Shown: in pieces, positions 1 to 9,382 of the stretch
Layout of the letters: each line of letters begins with the position of its first letter
How positions within the stretch are numbered: the first letter of the stretch is position 1
From: Bacteroidales bacterium
Lineage (GTDB): Bacteria > Bacteroidota > Bacteroidia > Bacteroidales > JAAYUG01
Direction of reading: 5' to 3'
Assembly (NCBI GenBank): GCA_012517825.1
Contig: JAAYUG010000068.1
Location: forward strand, 1-37,172
Length of the DNA: 37,172 nt
The notes under the pieces: model-generated
The model's database searches: none
Seen by the model: the letters and a program-made list of their open reading frames with translations, nothing else
Told to the model about the DNA's origin: nothing
Program-made: the position numbers and the translations under genes

Positions 1-604
1 ATTGGCTACCAGAACATTTGGTGTTGACGCCCGCTATGACCAGAAGTGGTATACTTTTGGTCCGTTCAATCCGACCGAAGGAGAATTCGTTGAACAGTTC
101 AAAGGCTACATCATAAAAGTTATAGCTGAAGGCGTTAGCGGCGACGACGGAAATCTTTACCGTTATTTTTTGTCCACATCGCCTGATGAAAATAAACCTG
201 TCGAAGGCGGAAATGCCTTTACCTTTGAATATTGTTTCCGTCTGTGGGATGATCCCAAACAGATTTCCGTTATCTATCCCTATATTGATGACAGAACAAT
301 CAATGTAAGGGAGTCTAATTTTGACTGGGATGATGATGGTTATATTCTGATAACTTCTGTGATGAGAAAAAGTCAGCCACTTCCTGTTTCAAACGAAGAT
401 AACTGGGTGGAAAGCGATTTTAAGATTTTTGATAAGGAGCATAATACATCATTGGCAATCAGTATGATCAAAAAGAATTCGCCAGTTGTTCGGAATAACA
501 ATGTCGTTATGCATATACGAAACCAGTACAATGAGGCATTGAAATTTTATTCCTCCCCGATAGGTGGAATTCCAAAGCCTATTTATGGTATTGGTGTCAG
601 GTAG
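1..604 (+). CDS. C-terminal part of an unrecognised protein
   Basis: The reading frame is open to the left edge of the window and ends at a TAG at 602-604. The real start therefore probably lies outside; the TTG at position 2 is not a convincing start. About 200 residues are visible. They are rich in acidic and aromatic residues, including a DWDDDGY stretch near residue 108. There is no signal peptide, membrane segment or family motif I recognise in this part. It ends 15 bases before the next gene on the same strand, so the two may be co-transcribed. No function is assigned. Confidence 0.6.
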   Translation, partial: LATRTFGVDARYDQKWYTFGPFNPTEGEFVEQFKGYIIKVIAEGVSGDDGNLYRYFLSTSPDENKPVEGGNAFTFEYCFRLWDDPKQISVIYPYIDDRTINVRESNFDWDDDGYILITSVMRKSQPLPVSNEDNWVESDFKIFDKEHNTSLAISMIKKNSPVVRNNNVVMHIRNQYNEALKFYSSPIGGIPKPIYGIGVR

Positions 605-619
605 ATAAATGAATAATAC

Positions 620-3600
620 ATGAGGCTATTTTTTCGTTTGCGGCTTATTCTGATATTTTCAGGATTTATTTCTGCCAGTCTTTTTTCGCAGCAGATCCGG
701 TTCAAGGTTTATTCCCGGGACCAGGGAATCATGAATCCCTTTGTTTATTCAGTATCCCAAGACAAAAATGGCTTTTTGTATCTGGCAACAGGGGAAGAGG
801 TTTACCGCTTTGATGGTTTTACCTTTGTTCCGGTACGTTTTCAGAAAGAAGAACTCAAAGCTTATGCCACAAGGGTTTTTAGCGATGATAAGGGAAATCT
901 CTGGTTTGGAATGAGCAATGGCCAGGTTTTCATTTGGGACGGAAAAAGCAGCCGGCGGATCAATATTCCCTCAGGAGTTACCTCCCAGATAACGGAAATT
1001 CAAGCCGACAAAACAGGGATCAAATGGATAGTAACCCAGCAAAACGGTATATTCGGGATTACTGAGAATGAGCAGGTTATACGATGTGATTCCGTTTTGC
1101 CGGGTAAAACTTTAACCTCTGCACTTTTTACGGGTGATAACAATCTATTTATTGCTGCCGATGACGGGATATATATATTCACGCTTTCCGGAAATTCCCG
1201 TTGTCCGGTATGGAAAGGGAAAATAGAAAACTTTCCAGAAACCAGGGTGAATAAATTAATTCAATTGCAGTCGTCTGAAGGCATTCTTGCAGCAACGGAT
1301 GATTACGGCCTATTGAAAATTGATATTGAAGCCCCTGGCGGAAGTTCTTTTAGGGTGAGTGATTTCGGAAAAGGCTTTGGCATCGATCAACAGAACATTA
1401 CATCAGTTTTTGAAGATACTGACCATAATATCTGGGTTTCTGTTTCCGGCGGGGGAGTTATTGAAATTCTCTGGGACCAGCAAGCTGGCAAGCATTCGGG
1501 TGTAAGGCGTTTCAATACATCCAACGGATTACCGGTCAACTACATCCGGTCGTTTTTTCAGGACAGGGAAGGCCAGATCTGGATGGCTACTTACGGGAAC
1601 GGGGTTGTTTCTTTCACGGATGAAGCACTTCAGTTTTATGATTTTTCCGGGTTTACAGGGAAAAATATTACTGCTGTTACCGTTCGGGGAACCGATCTCA
1701 TTCTGGCAGGTCAAAAAGGAGTTCTTGTACTGAATAAAAACACCCTGATGAACAGGTTTTTTGTGCCGGCAGGAACAAAAGGACTTCCCTCCGACAGGAT
1801 CACTGCGATGTTTACTGACAGGAGAGGCCTTGTGTGGTTGGGCACTTCTGAAAGTGGTTGTTATCTGTTTGATGTGAATGCTGTTTCTTTCCGACGTATA
1901 TGGTTTTCGGGAAATGCTGTCGAAAATGTCATCAATCATATTAACGGAAAAGGTGACAGTATATTTATTGCAACCAACGGTGGCCTGGTAATAATGGATC
2001 TGGTGCGCAATACCTCCGTTTTATTAACTATGGCAGATGGGTTGCCATATAATATCATTCAGTCGGTGTATGTCGACAGGAAGGGAAAAGTATGGCTTGC
2101 CTGTGCCAGCAAAGGTATTTTCAACCTGAGTGACCATACTTACCGTTCGGAAGGTATATCCGCTTTAATTGAATTTTCAGCCATTGCTCAGGATACCAGC
2201 GGCAACTATTGGGCAGGGACCCTGGGTCAGGGAGTTCTGTGTTTTCTCCCTGATACCCTTTTTCAGGTTAATTCCGCCTCCGGTTTGGGATCAAATTATG
2301 TTTACGGGGCTGTTTCAGACCGTGATGGTGAAATCTGGCTCGGGCACAGGATGAGCATCAGCCGGATTGATCCCGTAAAAAAATCAGTAAAAGTATTTGA
2401 CAAAGCCTATGGGTTTACTGCCGATTGCAATCCAAATGCGCTTGTTTCAGATCCCGGCGGGGTATTATGGATTGGGACTACTGAAGGCCTTGTCGGTTAT
2501 AATTTGAACAAGGAAAAGAAAACGAATATTCCCCCGGTTATAAACATCGTTTCATTACGCATAGATGATAAAGAATACGATCCGGCTGGAAGGATCGTTT
2601 TACCCTATGGTTCCCACCGTGTTCGCATTGAGTTTATTGGGTTGAATTTCCGTTCACCGGAACGGGTCTTTTACCGGTATCGAATGAAAGGATTTGATCC
2701 TGAATGGACGGATGCCGGAGGGAATCGTTTTGTCAATTACAACAATCTGAGGGAAGGCAAATATGCTTTCGGGCTAATGGCCTGTAACGACCAGGGAGAC
2801 TGCAGTGAAAAAGAATCGTTCTTTACCATAGAGGTTCGGCTTCCGCTCTGGAAGCAATGGTGGTTCCTTTTGACAGTGCTGGCGTCAACTGCACTTGCTG
2901 TTTATGGCATTATGTACTATCGTCAGAAGCAGACTGAAGAGTACAATAAAAGGCTGGAAGCTGAGCTTGTCGAGCGTACACGCGAAGTGGTGCAGAAAAA
3001 AGAGGAGATTGAACTGAAAAACAAGGAAATTATACAGAGCATTGAATATGCCCAGCGCATTCAGCAAAGCATGCTTCCTTCAGCCACTCAGCTGGAGCAA
3101 TATTTTACCGGATACTTTCTGTTTTACCGTCCCCGTGATATTGTCAGCGGAGACTTTTACTGGTTTGATAAACTCAAAGACAACCGGTTCCTGCTGATTT
3201 GTGCCGACAGTACAGGACATGGTGTTCCCGGAGGGTTCATGTCGGTGATGGGCACTACCCTCATAAAAGATATATGTTATCGCAGCGACCTTGAATCTCC
3301 TTCTGAAATGCTGGCTCTGCTGGATCATGAAATTCATCGCCGCCTCAATCAGAATATAGAAGCTGAAAGGTCGAATGATGGAATGGACCTGATTTTGTGT
3401 GATATCAATCTGGACACCTATGTCGTCCGGATCGCTTCGGCCATGCGTCCCGTGATTCTTTACATCAACGGAGAACAGATGTATATACCCGGCAGTAGAA
3501 ATTCTGTGGGTGGCACGATTATTAGTAGTGATGACAAAGTTTTTGAAGACAGAGTTTATGCAATGTCGAAAGGCGATCTCATTTACATGTTTTCTGATGG

Positions 3601-3787
3601 ATATACCGATCAGTTTGGGGGTCCTTTGGGTAAGAAATTCAAAATTGCCCGTCTGAGAAATCTTTTGAAAGATATTCATCAGAAACCCATGACAGAGCAA
3701 TACCAGCATATTAAAAGCAACTTTGATTTATGGAAAGGAGATCAGCCACAGATCGATGATGTTCTTTTCCTCGGTTTTCAGCTGTAA
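620..3787 (+). CDS. Reg_prop/Y_Y_Y periplasmic sensor with SpoIIE-type PP2C phosphatase output
   Basis: A 1055-residue signalling protein. Residues 1-24 form a Sec signal peptide. Residues about 30-650 carry repeated blades with the Reg_prop pattern (for example GNLWFGMSNG and GQIWMATYGNG). Residues about 665-742 are a Y_Y_Y domain, 747-768 one membrane helix, 775-815 a charged coiled coil, and about 835-1055 a cytoplasmic SpoIIE/PP2C phosphatase. The phosphatase keeps its metal-binding acidic motifs: SGDFYWFD, ADSTGHGVPGGFMS, FSDGYTDQ and IDDVLFLG. In the family, such proteins couple a periplasmic propeller to serine/threonine dephosphorylation of an anti-sigma-antagonist-type partner. No partner gene is adjacent. 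The ligand cannot be read from sequence. The ATG start is chosen because it gives a clean signal peptide 15 bases after the preceding stop. Confidence 0.92.
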   Translation: MRLFFRLRLILIFSGFISASLFSQQIRFKVYSRDQGIMNPFVYSVSQDKNGFLYLATGEEVYRFDGFTFVPVRFQKEELKAYATRVFSDDKGNLWFGMSNGQVFIWDGKSSRRINIPSGVTSQITEIQADKTGIKWIVTQQNGIFGITENEQVIRCDSVLPGKTLTSALFTGDNNLFIAADDGIYIFTLSGNSRCPVWKGKIENFPETRVNKLIQLQSSEGILAATDDYGLLKIDIEAPGGSSFRVSDFGKGFGIDQQNITSVFEDTDHNIWVSVSGGGVIEILWDQQAGKHSGVRRFNTSNGLPVNYIRSFFQDREGQIWMATYGNGVVSFTDEALQFYDFSGFTGKNITAVTVRGTDLILAGQKGVLVLNKNTLMNRFFVPAGTKGLPSDRITAMFTDRRGLVWLGTSESGCYLFDVNAVSFRRIWFSGNAVENVINHINGKGDSIFIATNGGLVIMDLVRNTSVLLTMADGLPYNIIQSVYVDRKGKVWLACASKGIFNLSDHTYRSEGISALIEFSAIAQDTSGNYWAGTLGQGVLCFLPDTLFQVNSASGLGSNYVYGAVSDRDGEIWLGHRMSISRIDPVKKSVKVFDKAYGFTADCNPNALVSDPGGVLWIGTTEGLVGYNLNKEKKTNIPPVINIVSLRIDDKEYDPAGRIVLPYGSHRVRIEFIGLNFRSPERVFYRYRMKGFDPEWTDAGGNRFVNYNNLREGKYAFGLMACNDQGDCSEKESFFTIEVRLPLWKQWWFLLTVLASTALAVYGIMYYRQKQTEEYNKRLEAELVERTREVVQKKEEIELKNKEIIQSIEYAQRIQQSMLPSATQLEQYFTGYFLFYRPRDIVSGDFYWFDKLKDNRFLLICADSTGHGVPGGFMSVMGTTLIKDICYRSDLESPSEMLALLDHEIHRRLNQNIEAERSNDGMDLILCDINLDTYVVRIASAMRPVILYINGEQMYIPGSRNSVGGTIISSDDKVFEDRVYAMSKGDLIYMFSDGYTDQFGGPLGKKFKIARLRNLLKDIHQKPMTEQYQHIKSNFDLWKGDQPQIDDVLFLGFQL

Positions 3788-3848
3788 GAAAGGATTCTCC
3801 TGAAAGGCTATGGATTGAACTTCCATGGCACATCTTATAAGCAATGTA

Positions 3849-3922
3849 CCCCGAAGGGGTGGCATTATAAACAGCCCATAATGCAGCCCCTTCGGGGCTT
3901 TTGATGCCTTTTTTACCATTCG
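3849..3922. repeat. Palindromic dispersed repeat, copy 1
   Basis: Two 20-base arms (3849-3868 and 3878-3897) are inverted copies with two mismatches. Each arm contains its own small CCCC/GGGG hairpin. The unit plus its tail (ending TTTTTACCATTCG) recurs at 36437-36510. The tail here runs directly into the IstB remnant. Confidence 0.9.
3885..3902 (+). terminator. Possible rho-independent terminator within the repeat
   Basis: AGCCCC, a TTC-centred loop and GGGGCT are followed by TTTT. The RNA would form a C(UUCG)G-capped hairpin with a short U tract, about 100 bases after the stop of the SpoIIE sensor gene. Confidence 0.55.
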
Positions 3923-3927
3923 ATTTT

Positions 3928-4071
3928 ACTTCCCAGCTACCGGTTATGAAATGGTATGATTATATCGCTGAACCCACCCCGGCCGACGCAATTATGGACA
4001 GATTGGCAGGAAATGCTCACAGAATAGGATTGAAAGGAGAATCATTACGCAAGAAAAAATCAGAAAACTAA
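3928..4071 (+). pseudogene. istB: Tail of an IS21-family helper ATPase (IstB), truncated
   Basis: The frame from 3928 to the TAA at 4069-4071 encodes about 47 residues that read as the IstB C-terminus: [13 protein letters not shown], then [17 protein letters not shown] and LKGESLRK. These are the conserved last segments of IS21-type transposition helper proteins. Everything upstream (Walker A/B region and IstA) is missing, replaced by the palindromic repeat ending at 3922. The remnant is therefore a dead insertion sequence. Intact IstB is normally around 240-260 residues. Confidence 0.85.
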
Positions 4072-4085
4072 ATTCATCGTCAATA

Positions 4086-4112
4086 TGGGTGGCTCAATTT
4101 GTCCGGAATAAT
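4086..4112. mobile_element. Likely terminal sequence of the decayed IS21-type element
   Basis: Fifteen bases after the IstB stop, the string GGTGGCTCAATTTGTCCGG resembles the repeated terminal motif I associate with IS21-family ends in Bacteroidota. This is from memory, not an alignment. No left end was found, and the exact boundary is uncertain. Confidence 0.45.
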
Positions 4113-4147
4113 CAATGGGAGTATTATAAAGAAAGGTTTTCTGATTT

Positions 4148-4520
4148 TTACTTCACCACAATTTTTTCCTGATGCAAGATATTGCCGCTCTTGTCCTGGT
4201 ACCTTATAATGTAAATGTCTTTTGACAATTTCGACAAATCGAGCTTGGTACAATCAGTAAAAATGCATACTTTTTCACCGTCCAGCGTGTAAATCTCTGC
4301 CCGTTCAGCTTTATTCCTCATGACGTAAGTTTGATTTAAGGTTTACCTGATGTACGTGCCGCTGTCTTTTCTGGTTCCAATTTTTTAATCAACGGAGGTA
4401 AAGAAGGGATAAACGTGTATTTTTTGATGATGAGCTGAATCATTACCTTACCAGATTTGACTGCAACTTTTCGGCCTGAAGGTGAATAAAAATTCACTTC
4501 AGAACCGGGAGCAGGTTGAC
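4148..4520 (-). pseudogene. Remnant of a T9SS-secreted protein C-terminus
   Basis: On the minus strand, 4342-4148 reads through AEIYTLDGEKV, KLDLSKLSKDIYIIRYQDK and a final KIVVK before a stop. That is the pattern of a type A T9SS sorting domain (a short beta-sandwich ending in basic residues). An upstream piece in another frame (about 4520-4336) contains VNFYSPSGRKVAVKSGK, which looks like a second sorting-domain-like stretch. The two pieces are separated by a stop and a frame change, and there is no N-terminal part. I read this as the decayed end of an exported protein gene. Confidence 0.6.
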
Positions 4521-4639
4521 GGAAGGCTTAGCTTTGCTCAGGCTTTTTCAGGGCGGCTGAAGGAAACGAATTGACGGAGCTTGCCGGAAAAAGAAGCGGA
4601 ACATCAACCGGAAATCTTTGTTTGTTTCCAAAGGCATTT

Positions 4640-4647
4640 TACCTTTG
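4640..4647 (+). promoter_or_regulatory. TAnnTTTG -7 element for the purM-like gene
   Basis: TACCTTTG matches the Bacteroidota -7 consensus. A TTTG lies 19 bases upstream (4617-4620), a usual -33 spacing. The ATG is 19 bases downstream, which supports the chosen start. Confidence 0.75.
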
Positions 4648-4666
4648 GCAGATAAAAGAAGTCCAT

Positions 4667-5839
4667 ATGATTTCCGATTCACGGTACAAACGTCGTGGAG
4701 TATCTGCATCCAAGGAAGATGTACATAAGGCAATTAAGGGTCTGGAAAAAGGAATTTTCCCGGGAGCATTCTGCAAAATATTGCCTGATTATCTCACGGG
4801 AGATCCGGAATATTGTCTGGTCATGCATGCCGATGGTGCCGGAACGAAGTCGTCTCTTGCCTATGTATACTGGAAGGAAACCGGCGATATGTCGGTCTGG
4901 AAAGGAATTGCACAGGATGCCGTTGTTATGAATACCGATGATTTGTTGTGTGTGGGCGCTACCGGGCCGGTGATCCTTTCTTCTACCATAGGACGGAACA
5001 AAAATCTGGTTCCCGGCGAGGTGATTTCTGCTATTATCAGCGGAACGGAAGAGGTTCTGGAAGAGATGCGGAGTCTTGGATTTCCCATTTATAGTGCCGG
5101 TGGTGAGACGGCTGATGTAGGCGATCTGGTACGTACCATTATTGTTGATTCCACCGTTGTCTGCCGGATGCGGCGTTCAGATGTTATCAGCAATGATACC
5201 ATTCAGGACGGGGATGTTGTGGTGGGGCTTGCATCCTTCGGGCAAACAAGCTATGAAAAAGAATACAACGGAGGGATGGGAAGCAATGGTCTTACCTCAG
5301 CGCGGCATGATGTTTTTGCCCATTATCTTGCTGAAAAATATCCTGAAAGTTATGATACTGCCATGCCTGCGGATCTGGTATATTCCGGAGGGTACCGCCT
5401 TACCGACAGGATTGCTGAGCTTGGCCTCGATGCCGGCAAACTTGTTTTGTCGCCTACCAGAACCTATGTTCCTGTGATAATGAAGATTCTGGCACGCCAC
5501 AGGGAAAAGATTCATGGAATGGTTCATTGCTCAGGGGGCGGACAAACCAAGGTGCTTCATTTTCTGAAGGGGGTTCATGTAATTAAGGATAACCTGTTTC
5601 CTGTACCGCCCTTGTTCCGGATGATTCAGGAACAGTCGGGAACCAGCTGGCGTGAAATGTACCAGGTTTACAATATGGGACACCGATTTGAACTTTATGT
5701 GCCTGCTGAAATAGCCACCGATATTATTGAAATTGCCGCTTCCTTTCATCTCGATGCCCGTATCGTGGGTCGGTGCCAGGCTTCTGCCACAAATAAAATC
5801 ACTATTGCAGGCGAAACCGGAGTATTTGAATATGACTGA
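4667..5839 (+). CDS. purM: Phosphoribosylformylglycinamidine cyclo-ligase (AIR synthase), Bacteroidota type
   Basis: A 390-residue AIR synthase/PurM family protein, which closes the imidazole ring of AIR in de novo purine synthesis using ATP. Visible family features are HADGAGTKS (about residues 54-62), the QDAVVMNTDDLLCVGA segment (about 83-98), GGETADVGDLVRT, and the Gly-rich NGGMGSNGL loop. A GHRFELYVPAE block lies near the C-terminus. The length and the ERGVSA-like start (KRRGVSASKEDVHKAI) match the longer Bacteroidota version rather than the roughly 345-residue enterobacterial one. An in-frame ATG at 4571 would add 32 non-conserved residues and lies upstream of the promoter, so 4667 is preferred. 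No other pur genes are nearby. Confidence 0.9.
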   Translation: MISDSRYKRRGVSASKEDVHKAIKGLEKGIFPGAFCKILPDYLTGDPEYCLVMHADGAGTKSSLAYVYWKETGDMSVWKGIAQDAVVMNTDDLLCVGATGPVILSSTIGRNKNLVPGEVISAIISGTEEVLEEMRSLGFPIYSAGGETADVGDLVRTIIVDSTVVCRMRRSDVISNDTIQDGDVVVGLASFGQTSYEKEYNGGMGSNGLTSARHDVFAHYLAEKYPESYDTAMPADLVYSGGYRLTDRIAELGLDAGKLVLSPTRTYVPVIMKILARHREKIHGMVHCSGGGQTKVLHFLKGVHVIKDNLFPVPPLFRMIQEQSGTSWREMYQVYNMGHRFELYVPAEIATDIIEIAASFHLDARIVGRCQASATNKITIAGETGVFEYD

Positions 5840-5921
5840 CGGGATGTTCTACATCATATGGTCATTCTTTTTATCATCCTTTCAAAATGGTACTTTCGTT
5901 AAATTTTAAAATCCTTTTCCA

Positions 5922-8024
5922 ATGAGCAAATTCATCCGTATTCTTTTCCTGGGCATATTTCTGACAGCATTTTGTCAGGGAACGCATTTGTCGGCCCAGA
6001 CTGATTTTCTGACCGATACCGTCACCGCCGGTATATACGATATGGGTAAAATGTGGACGTTTGATTATCCACCTAAAGATTACTTTACCTCCACCTATAA
6101 TTTTGCTGCTGATGATGAGTGGTTTCGTGGCGTCAGAATGGCTGCCCTTCGTTTTGGACGCGGATGTTCGGCATCATTTGTTTCAGAAGACGGCCTGGTA
6201 ATGACCAATCATCATTGTGCCCGTGGAACGGAACTTTCTGTTCAGAAGCCAGGAGAAAATCTTACGGCCAACGGGTTTTATGCTTCCAAAATTACCGATG
6301 AACGAAAAGTGGATGGGCTGTTTGTTGATCAGCTGGTAAAGATCGAAGATATTACCAGTCAGATTCAGGCAGCGGTGAAGGCTGATACCACGGGAGCGGG
6401 TCCTGCCGCTATTGCCCTGAAGGAATTTGAAAAAATCAGGGCTGATTATGGAAACCGCGACGAATGGAAAGGTCTGGAACTGCAGTTGATCACTTTTTAT
6501 AACGGGGGAAAGTATTCTCTTTACGGCTTCAAACGGTACCGGGATGTACGCCTTGTCTTCATTCCTGAATTACCGCTTGGATTTTTCGGAGGTGATTTTG
6601 ATAATTTCACCTATCCCCGGTATTGTCTTGACGTTAGTTTCTTCAGGGTATATGATGATGCAGGAAAACCATTGAAAACCAAAGACTATTATAAGTTCAA
6701 CCTTCAGGGAGTTCAGGAGGGCGAACCTGTGTTTGTGGTTGGTAATCCGGGATCAACACTCCGGTTATCCACTATGGCTGACCTGAAATTCCGCAGGGAT
6801 GTGTATTTACCCTTCCAGGTATCTTTTCTGAAGGGGGTCTCTCTTATTCTTCAGGAATACAATGCCAAAGTGAAGAAGGACAGTATTCAGAATATTATTT
6901 TCGGTTTGGAAAACAGCTACAAGGCATTACGGGGCGAGCTCGACGGTCTGAAAGATCCGTATCTGATGGCCAGAAAAGCTGCATTTGAAAAGAAATTCAG
7001 GGAAGATGTTGCTTCACGTCCTGACCTTGCATCCCAGCTAGGGGTTTGGGATGCCATAGCTACTGACAATGAGAAGCTTTCCTCCCTGTTTATGTCTTTG
7101 AATATGATGAATCCAGGGCCTTTTCTTGCCGGGCAGTATCTTTCCTATGCCAACAGCGTTGCGCAAATGAAATATTACCAGAAAAACGGCGACAGAAGGG
7201 CCGGAATGATGAAACAAAGGCTGGCATCTTTTTCCAATCCTTCTTCTCAGGAAGTAGAAGAAAGACTTCTTGCCTTTTATCTTACCTCGTTGAAAGCTAC
7301 CCTGGGCGCTGATGACCCCCTGGTTCAGCAAGCCCTTCAGAACCGCACTCCGGCAGAAGCAGCAAAATACCTGCTGGCAAATACATCCCTGGGTAATGCT
7401 GTTTATCGTTCGCAACTCATCAATGACAGTGTTCCCGCAACGGCAGTGGCCGATCCTTTGTACGAAATTGCCCGGATGCAGGCTGAACGGTATTTTGGTA
7501 TTATTGCTGATTATCAGGCCATTCAGGATCGCCTGGCATCGAACCGCAGCAAACTGGGACGGATGCTGTTTGATTTATATGGTACCCGTATTCCGCCCGA
7601 TGCAACCTTCAGCCTGCGCATCAATGACGGCGTGGTAAAAGGTTATGAGTATAACGGAACCATTGCGCCATATAAGACAACGTTTTACGGGCTTTATGAC
7701 CGGTATTATTCATTTAATGGCAAGGAACCGTGGAATTTGCCTGAGCGCTGGAAAAATCCCCCTCCGGAGCTTCTGCGCACAGGTCTGGATTTCGTAACCA
7801 CCAATGATATTATTGGAGGAAATTCAGGAAGCCCGATGATCAATCGCAACAGGGAAGTTGTAGGTCTTGTTTTCGACGGGAATATGGAGAGCCTGCCGGG
7901 AAGATTCATTTACGTTGACGAAAAGAACCGGGCGGTAGGAGTGAATTCTCTGGCCATTTATAACGCTCTGAAATACATATATAAGGCGAAGCGGCTGACA
8001 AGTGAACTCTCGCAGGGGAAATAG
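5922..8024 (+). CDS. S46-family dipeptidyl-peptidase (DPP7/DPP11-like)
   Basis: A 700-residue exported serine peptidase. Residues 1-25 are a signal peptide ending LSAQ. The chymotrypsin-like S46 triad is visible: His98 in TNHHC, Asp227 in GGDFDN and Ser635 in GGNSGSPM. Family members release dipeptides from the N-terminus of peptides in the periplasm and serve peptide-fermenting or asaccharolytic Bacteroidota. DPP7 and DPP11 differ at one substrate-binding residue near the C-terminus; I could not align that position with confidence, so substrate preference is left open. The gene stands alone between purM and prfA. A weak -7-like TACTTTCG lies at 5891-5898. Confidence 0.93.
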   Translation: MSKFIRILFLGIFLTAFCQGTHLSAQTDFLTDTVTAGIYDMGKMWTFDYPPKDYFTSTYNFAADDEWFRGVRMAALRFGRGCSASFVSEDGLVMTNHHCARGTELSVQKPGENLTANGFYASKITDERKVDGLFVDQLVKIEDITSQIQAAVKADTTGAGPAAIALKEFEKIRADYGNRDEWKGLELQLITFYNGGKYSLYGFKRYRDVRLVFIPELPLGFFGGDFDNFTYPRYCLDVSFFRVYDDAGKPLKTKDYYKFNLQGVQEGEPVFVVGNPGSTLRLSTMADLKFRRDVYLPFQVSFLKGVSLILQEYNAKVKKDSIQNIIFGLENSYKALRGELDGLKDPYLMARKAAFEKKFREDVASRPDLASQLGVWDAIATDNEKLSSLFMSLNMMNPGPFLAGQYLSYANSVAQMKYYQKNGDRRAGMMKQRLASFSNPSSQEVEERLLAFYLTSLKATLGADDPLVQQALQNRTPAEAAKYLLANTSLGNAVYRSQLINDSVPATAVADPLYEIARMQAERYFGIIADYQAIQDRLASNRSKLGRMLFDLYGTRIPPDATFSLRINDGVVKGYEYNGTIAPYKTTFYGLYDRYYSFNGKEPWNLPERWKNPPPELLRTGLDFVTTNDIIGGNSGSPMINRNREVVGLVFDGNMESLPGRFIYVDEKNRAVGVNSLAIYNALKYIYKAKRLTSELSQGK

Positions 8025-8246
8025 CCCTTGCGGGAATCAGTGTGCCGGGAGTTGTTCATGCCCTCAACGGCACCAGCTATGCTCACTTTCCGGCAAATAA
8101 CAAACAGCAAACAGCGAAATGCCATTAAGCTTTCGTGTTCCTGTGTATTCCCTTTATTCTGTTTTTCGGTAATGTGAACTCGTTAGCTCTGCAACAGGCG
8201 AACAGCAGGTTATGGAAACCCGGGACGAAACACAAAACAATTGTAT

Positions 8247-8254
8247 TACCTTTG
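8247..8254 (+). promoter_or_regulatory. TAnnTTTG -7 element for prfA
   Basis: TACCTTTG, 22 bases before the prfA ATG at 8277. It lies inside the longer open frame that begins at 8241, so it argues against the upstream start. No clear -33 TTTG was seen. Confidence 0.7.
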
Positions 8255-8276
8255 CATTTCAAATTTATTTCATACC

Positions 8277-9362
8277 ATGTCCGATAATTTTATACTGGAA
8301 AAACTCGAAGGCGTCAGGTTGCGGTTTGAGGAGATAGGACAGATGCTGACCGATCCTGAGGTTATTTCCGACATGAAGCGTTTTGTGAAGCTGAATAAGG
8401 AATACAGGGAGCTCGAACCGCTGATGGATGCCTACAAGGAGTATAAATCGGTGCTGGCAGGTATTGCGTCGGCCAAAGAAATACTGGAAAAGGAAAGTGA
8501 CGAGGAACTGCGGGAAATGGCGCGGGAGGAACTCAGCAACCTCACATCAAAAACAGGTCCTCTGGAAGAAAAGATTCGTATTTTGCTTCTGCCGGCCGAT
8601 CCGGAAGATTCCAGGAATGCCATTCTTGAAATACGTGCCGGCACAGGCGGGGATGAAGCCAGCCTGTTTGCAGGAGATCTGTTCAGGATGTACGCAAAGT
8701 TTATTGAAAAGAAAGGCTGGAAGCTTGAAGTAACAAGCTTTTCAGAAGGAACTGTCGGCGGATATAAGGAAATTGTTGCCAAAGTCACCGGTGACGGGGT
8801 ATATGGAATCCTTAAGTATGAATCGGGTGTGCACCGGGTACAAAGGGTTCCTCAGACTGAGACCCAGGGGAGAATCCACACCTCGGCTGCAACAGTAGCT
8901 GTGTTGCCCGAAGCTGAAGAATTTGATATTGTAGTAAAACCGGAAGAAATCAGAAAAGACACATATTGCTCGTCAGGTCCCGGCGGACAGAGCGTGAATA
9001 CAACCTATTCAGCTGTTCGTCTCACGCACCTTCCTACGGGCATTGTGGTTACCTGCCAGGATGAGAAAAGCCAGATTAAGAATTACGAAAAAGCATTGAA
9101 CGAACTGAGAACGCGTCTTTACAACATGGAGTACCAGAAGCGGATGGAGGAAATTGCATCCCGGCGCCGCACCATGGTTTCCACAGGCGACCGTTCGGCC
9201 AAAATCAGAACATATAACTATCCCCAGGGCCGGGTGACTGACCATCGTATTAACCTGACCCTCTACAATCTTCAGGCAATCCTGAACGGAGATCTCGACG
9301 AAATTATTTCACAGTTGCAGATGGCCGAAAACAGCGAACGGCTCAAAATGGCCTCCGTCTGA
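8277..9362 (+). CDS. prfA: Peptide chain release factor 1
   Basis: A 361-residue class I release factor that recognises UAA and UAG stop codons on the ribosome and triggers peptide hydrolysis. The RF1-type tripeptide reads PQT at 192-194 (PAT in E. coli) within [14 protein letters not shown]. The catalytic GGQ is at 236-238 in [10 protein letters not shown]. The N-terminal domain and the C-terminal basic segment ([20 protein letters not shown]) are complete. The RF1 tripeptide, rather than an SPF-type one, separates it from RF2. The start at 8277 is preferred to TTG 8241 because of the promoter and the usual RF1 length. Confidence 0.96.
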   Translation: MSDNFILEKLEGVRLRFEEIGQMLTDPEVISDMKRFVKLNKEYRELEPLMDAYKEYKSVLAGIASAKEILEKESDEELREMAREELSNLTSKTGPLEEKIRILLLPADPEDSRNAILEIRAGTGGDEASLFAGDLFRMYAKFIEKKGWKLEVTSFSEGTVGGYKEIVAKVTGDGVYGILKYESGVHRVQRVPQTETQGRIHTSAATVAVLPEAEEFDIVVKPEEIRKDTYCSSGPGGQSVNTTYSAVRLTHLPTGIVVTCQDEKSQIKNYEKALNELRTRLYNMEYQKRMEEIASRRRTMVSTGDRSAKIRTYNYPQGRVTDHRINLTLYNLQAILNGDLDEIISQLQMAENSERLKMASV

Positions 9363-9370
9363 AATTTTTT

Positions 9371-9378
9371 TACCTTTG
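9371..9378 (+). promoter_or_regulatory. TAnnTTTG -7 element immediately before pyrF
   Basis: TACCTTTG starts 9 bases after the prfA stop and ends 4 bases before the pyrF ATG (9383). If transcription starts about 5-8 bases downstream of the element, the pyrF mRNA would begin at or next to the start codon. Confidence 0.6.
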
Positions 9379-9382
9379 AGGT

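Noticed and set aside
1529-1939. Long minus-strand ORF inside the sensor gene
   Set aside because: It is a shadow frame of the Reg_prop propeller repeats on the opposite strand. Similar shadows inside pnp and the S9A gene were rejected for the same reason.
4571-4666. Longer purM start at 4571
   Set aside because: The -7 element at 4640-4647 lies inside it, and the extra residues do not resemble PurM.
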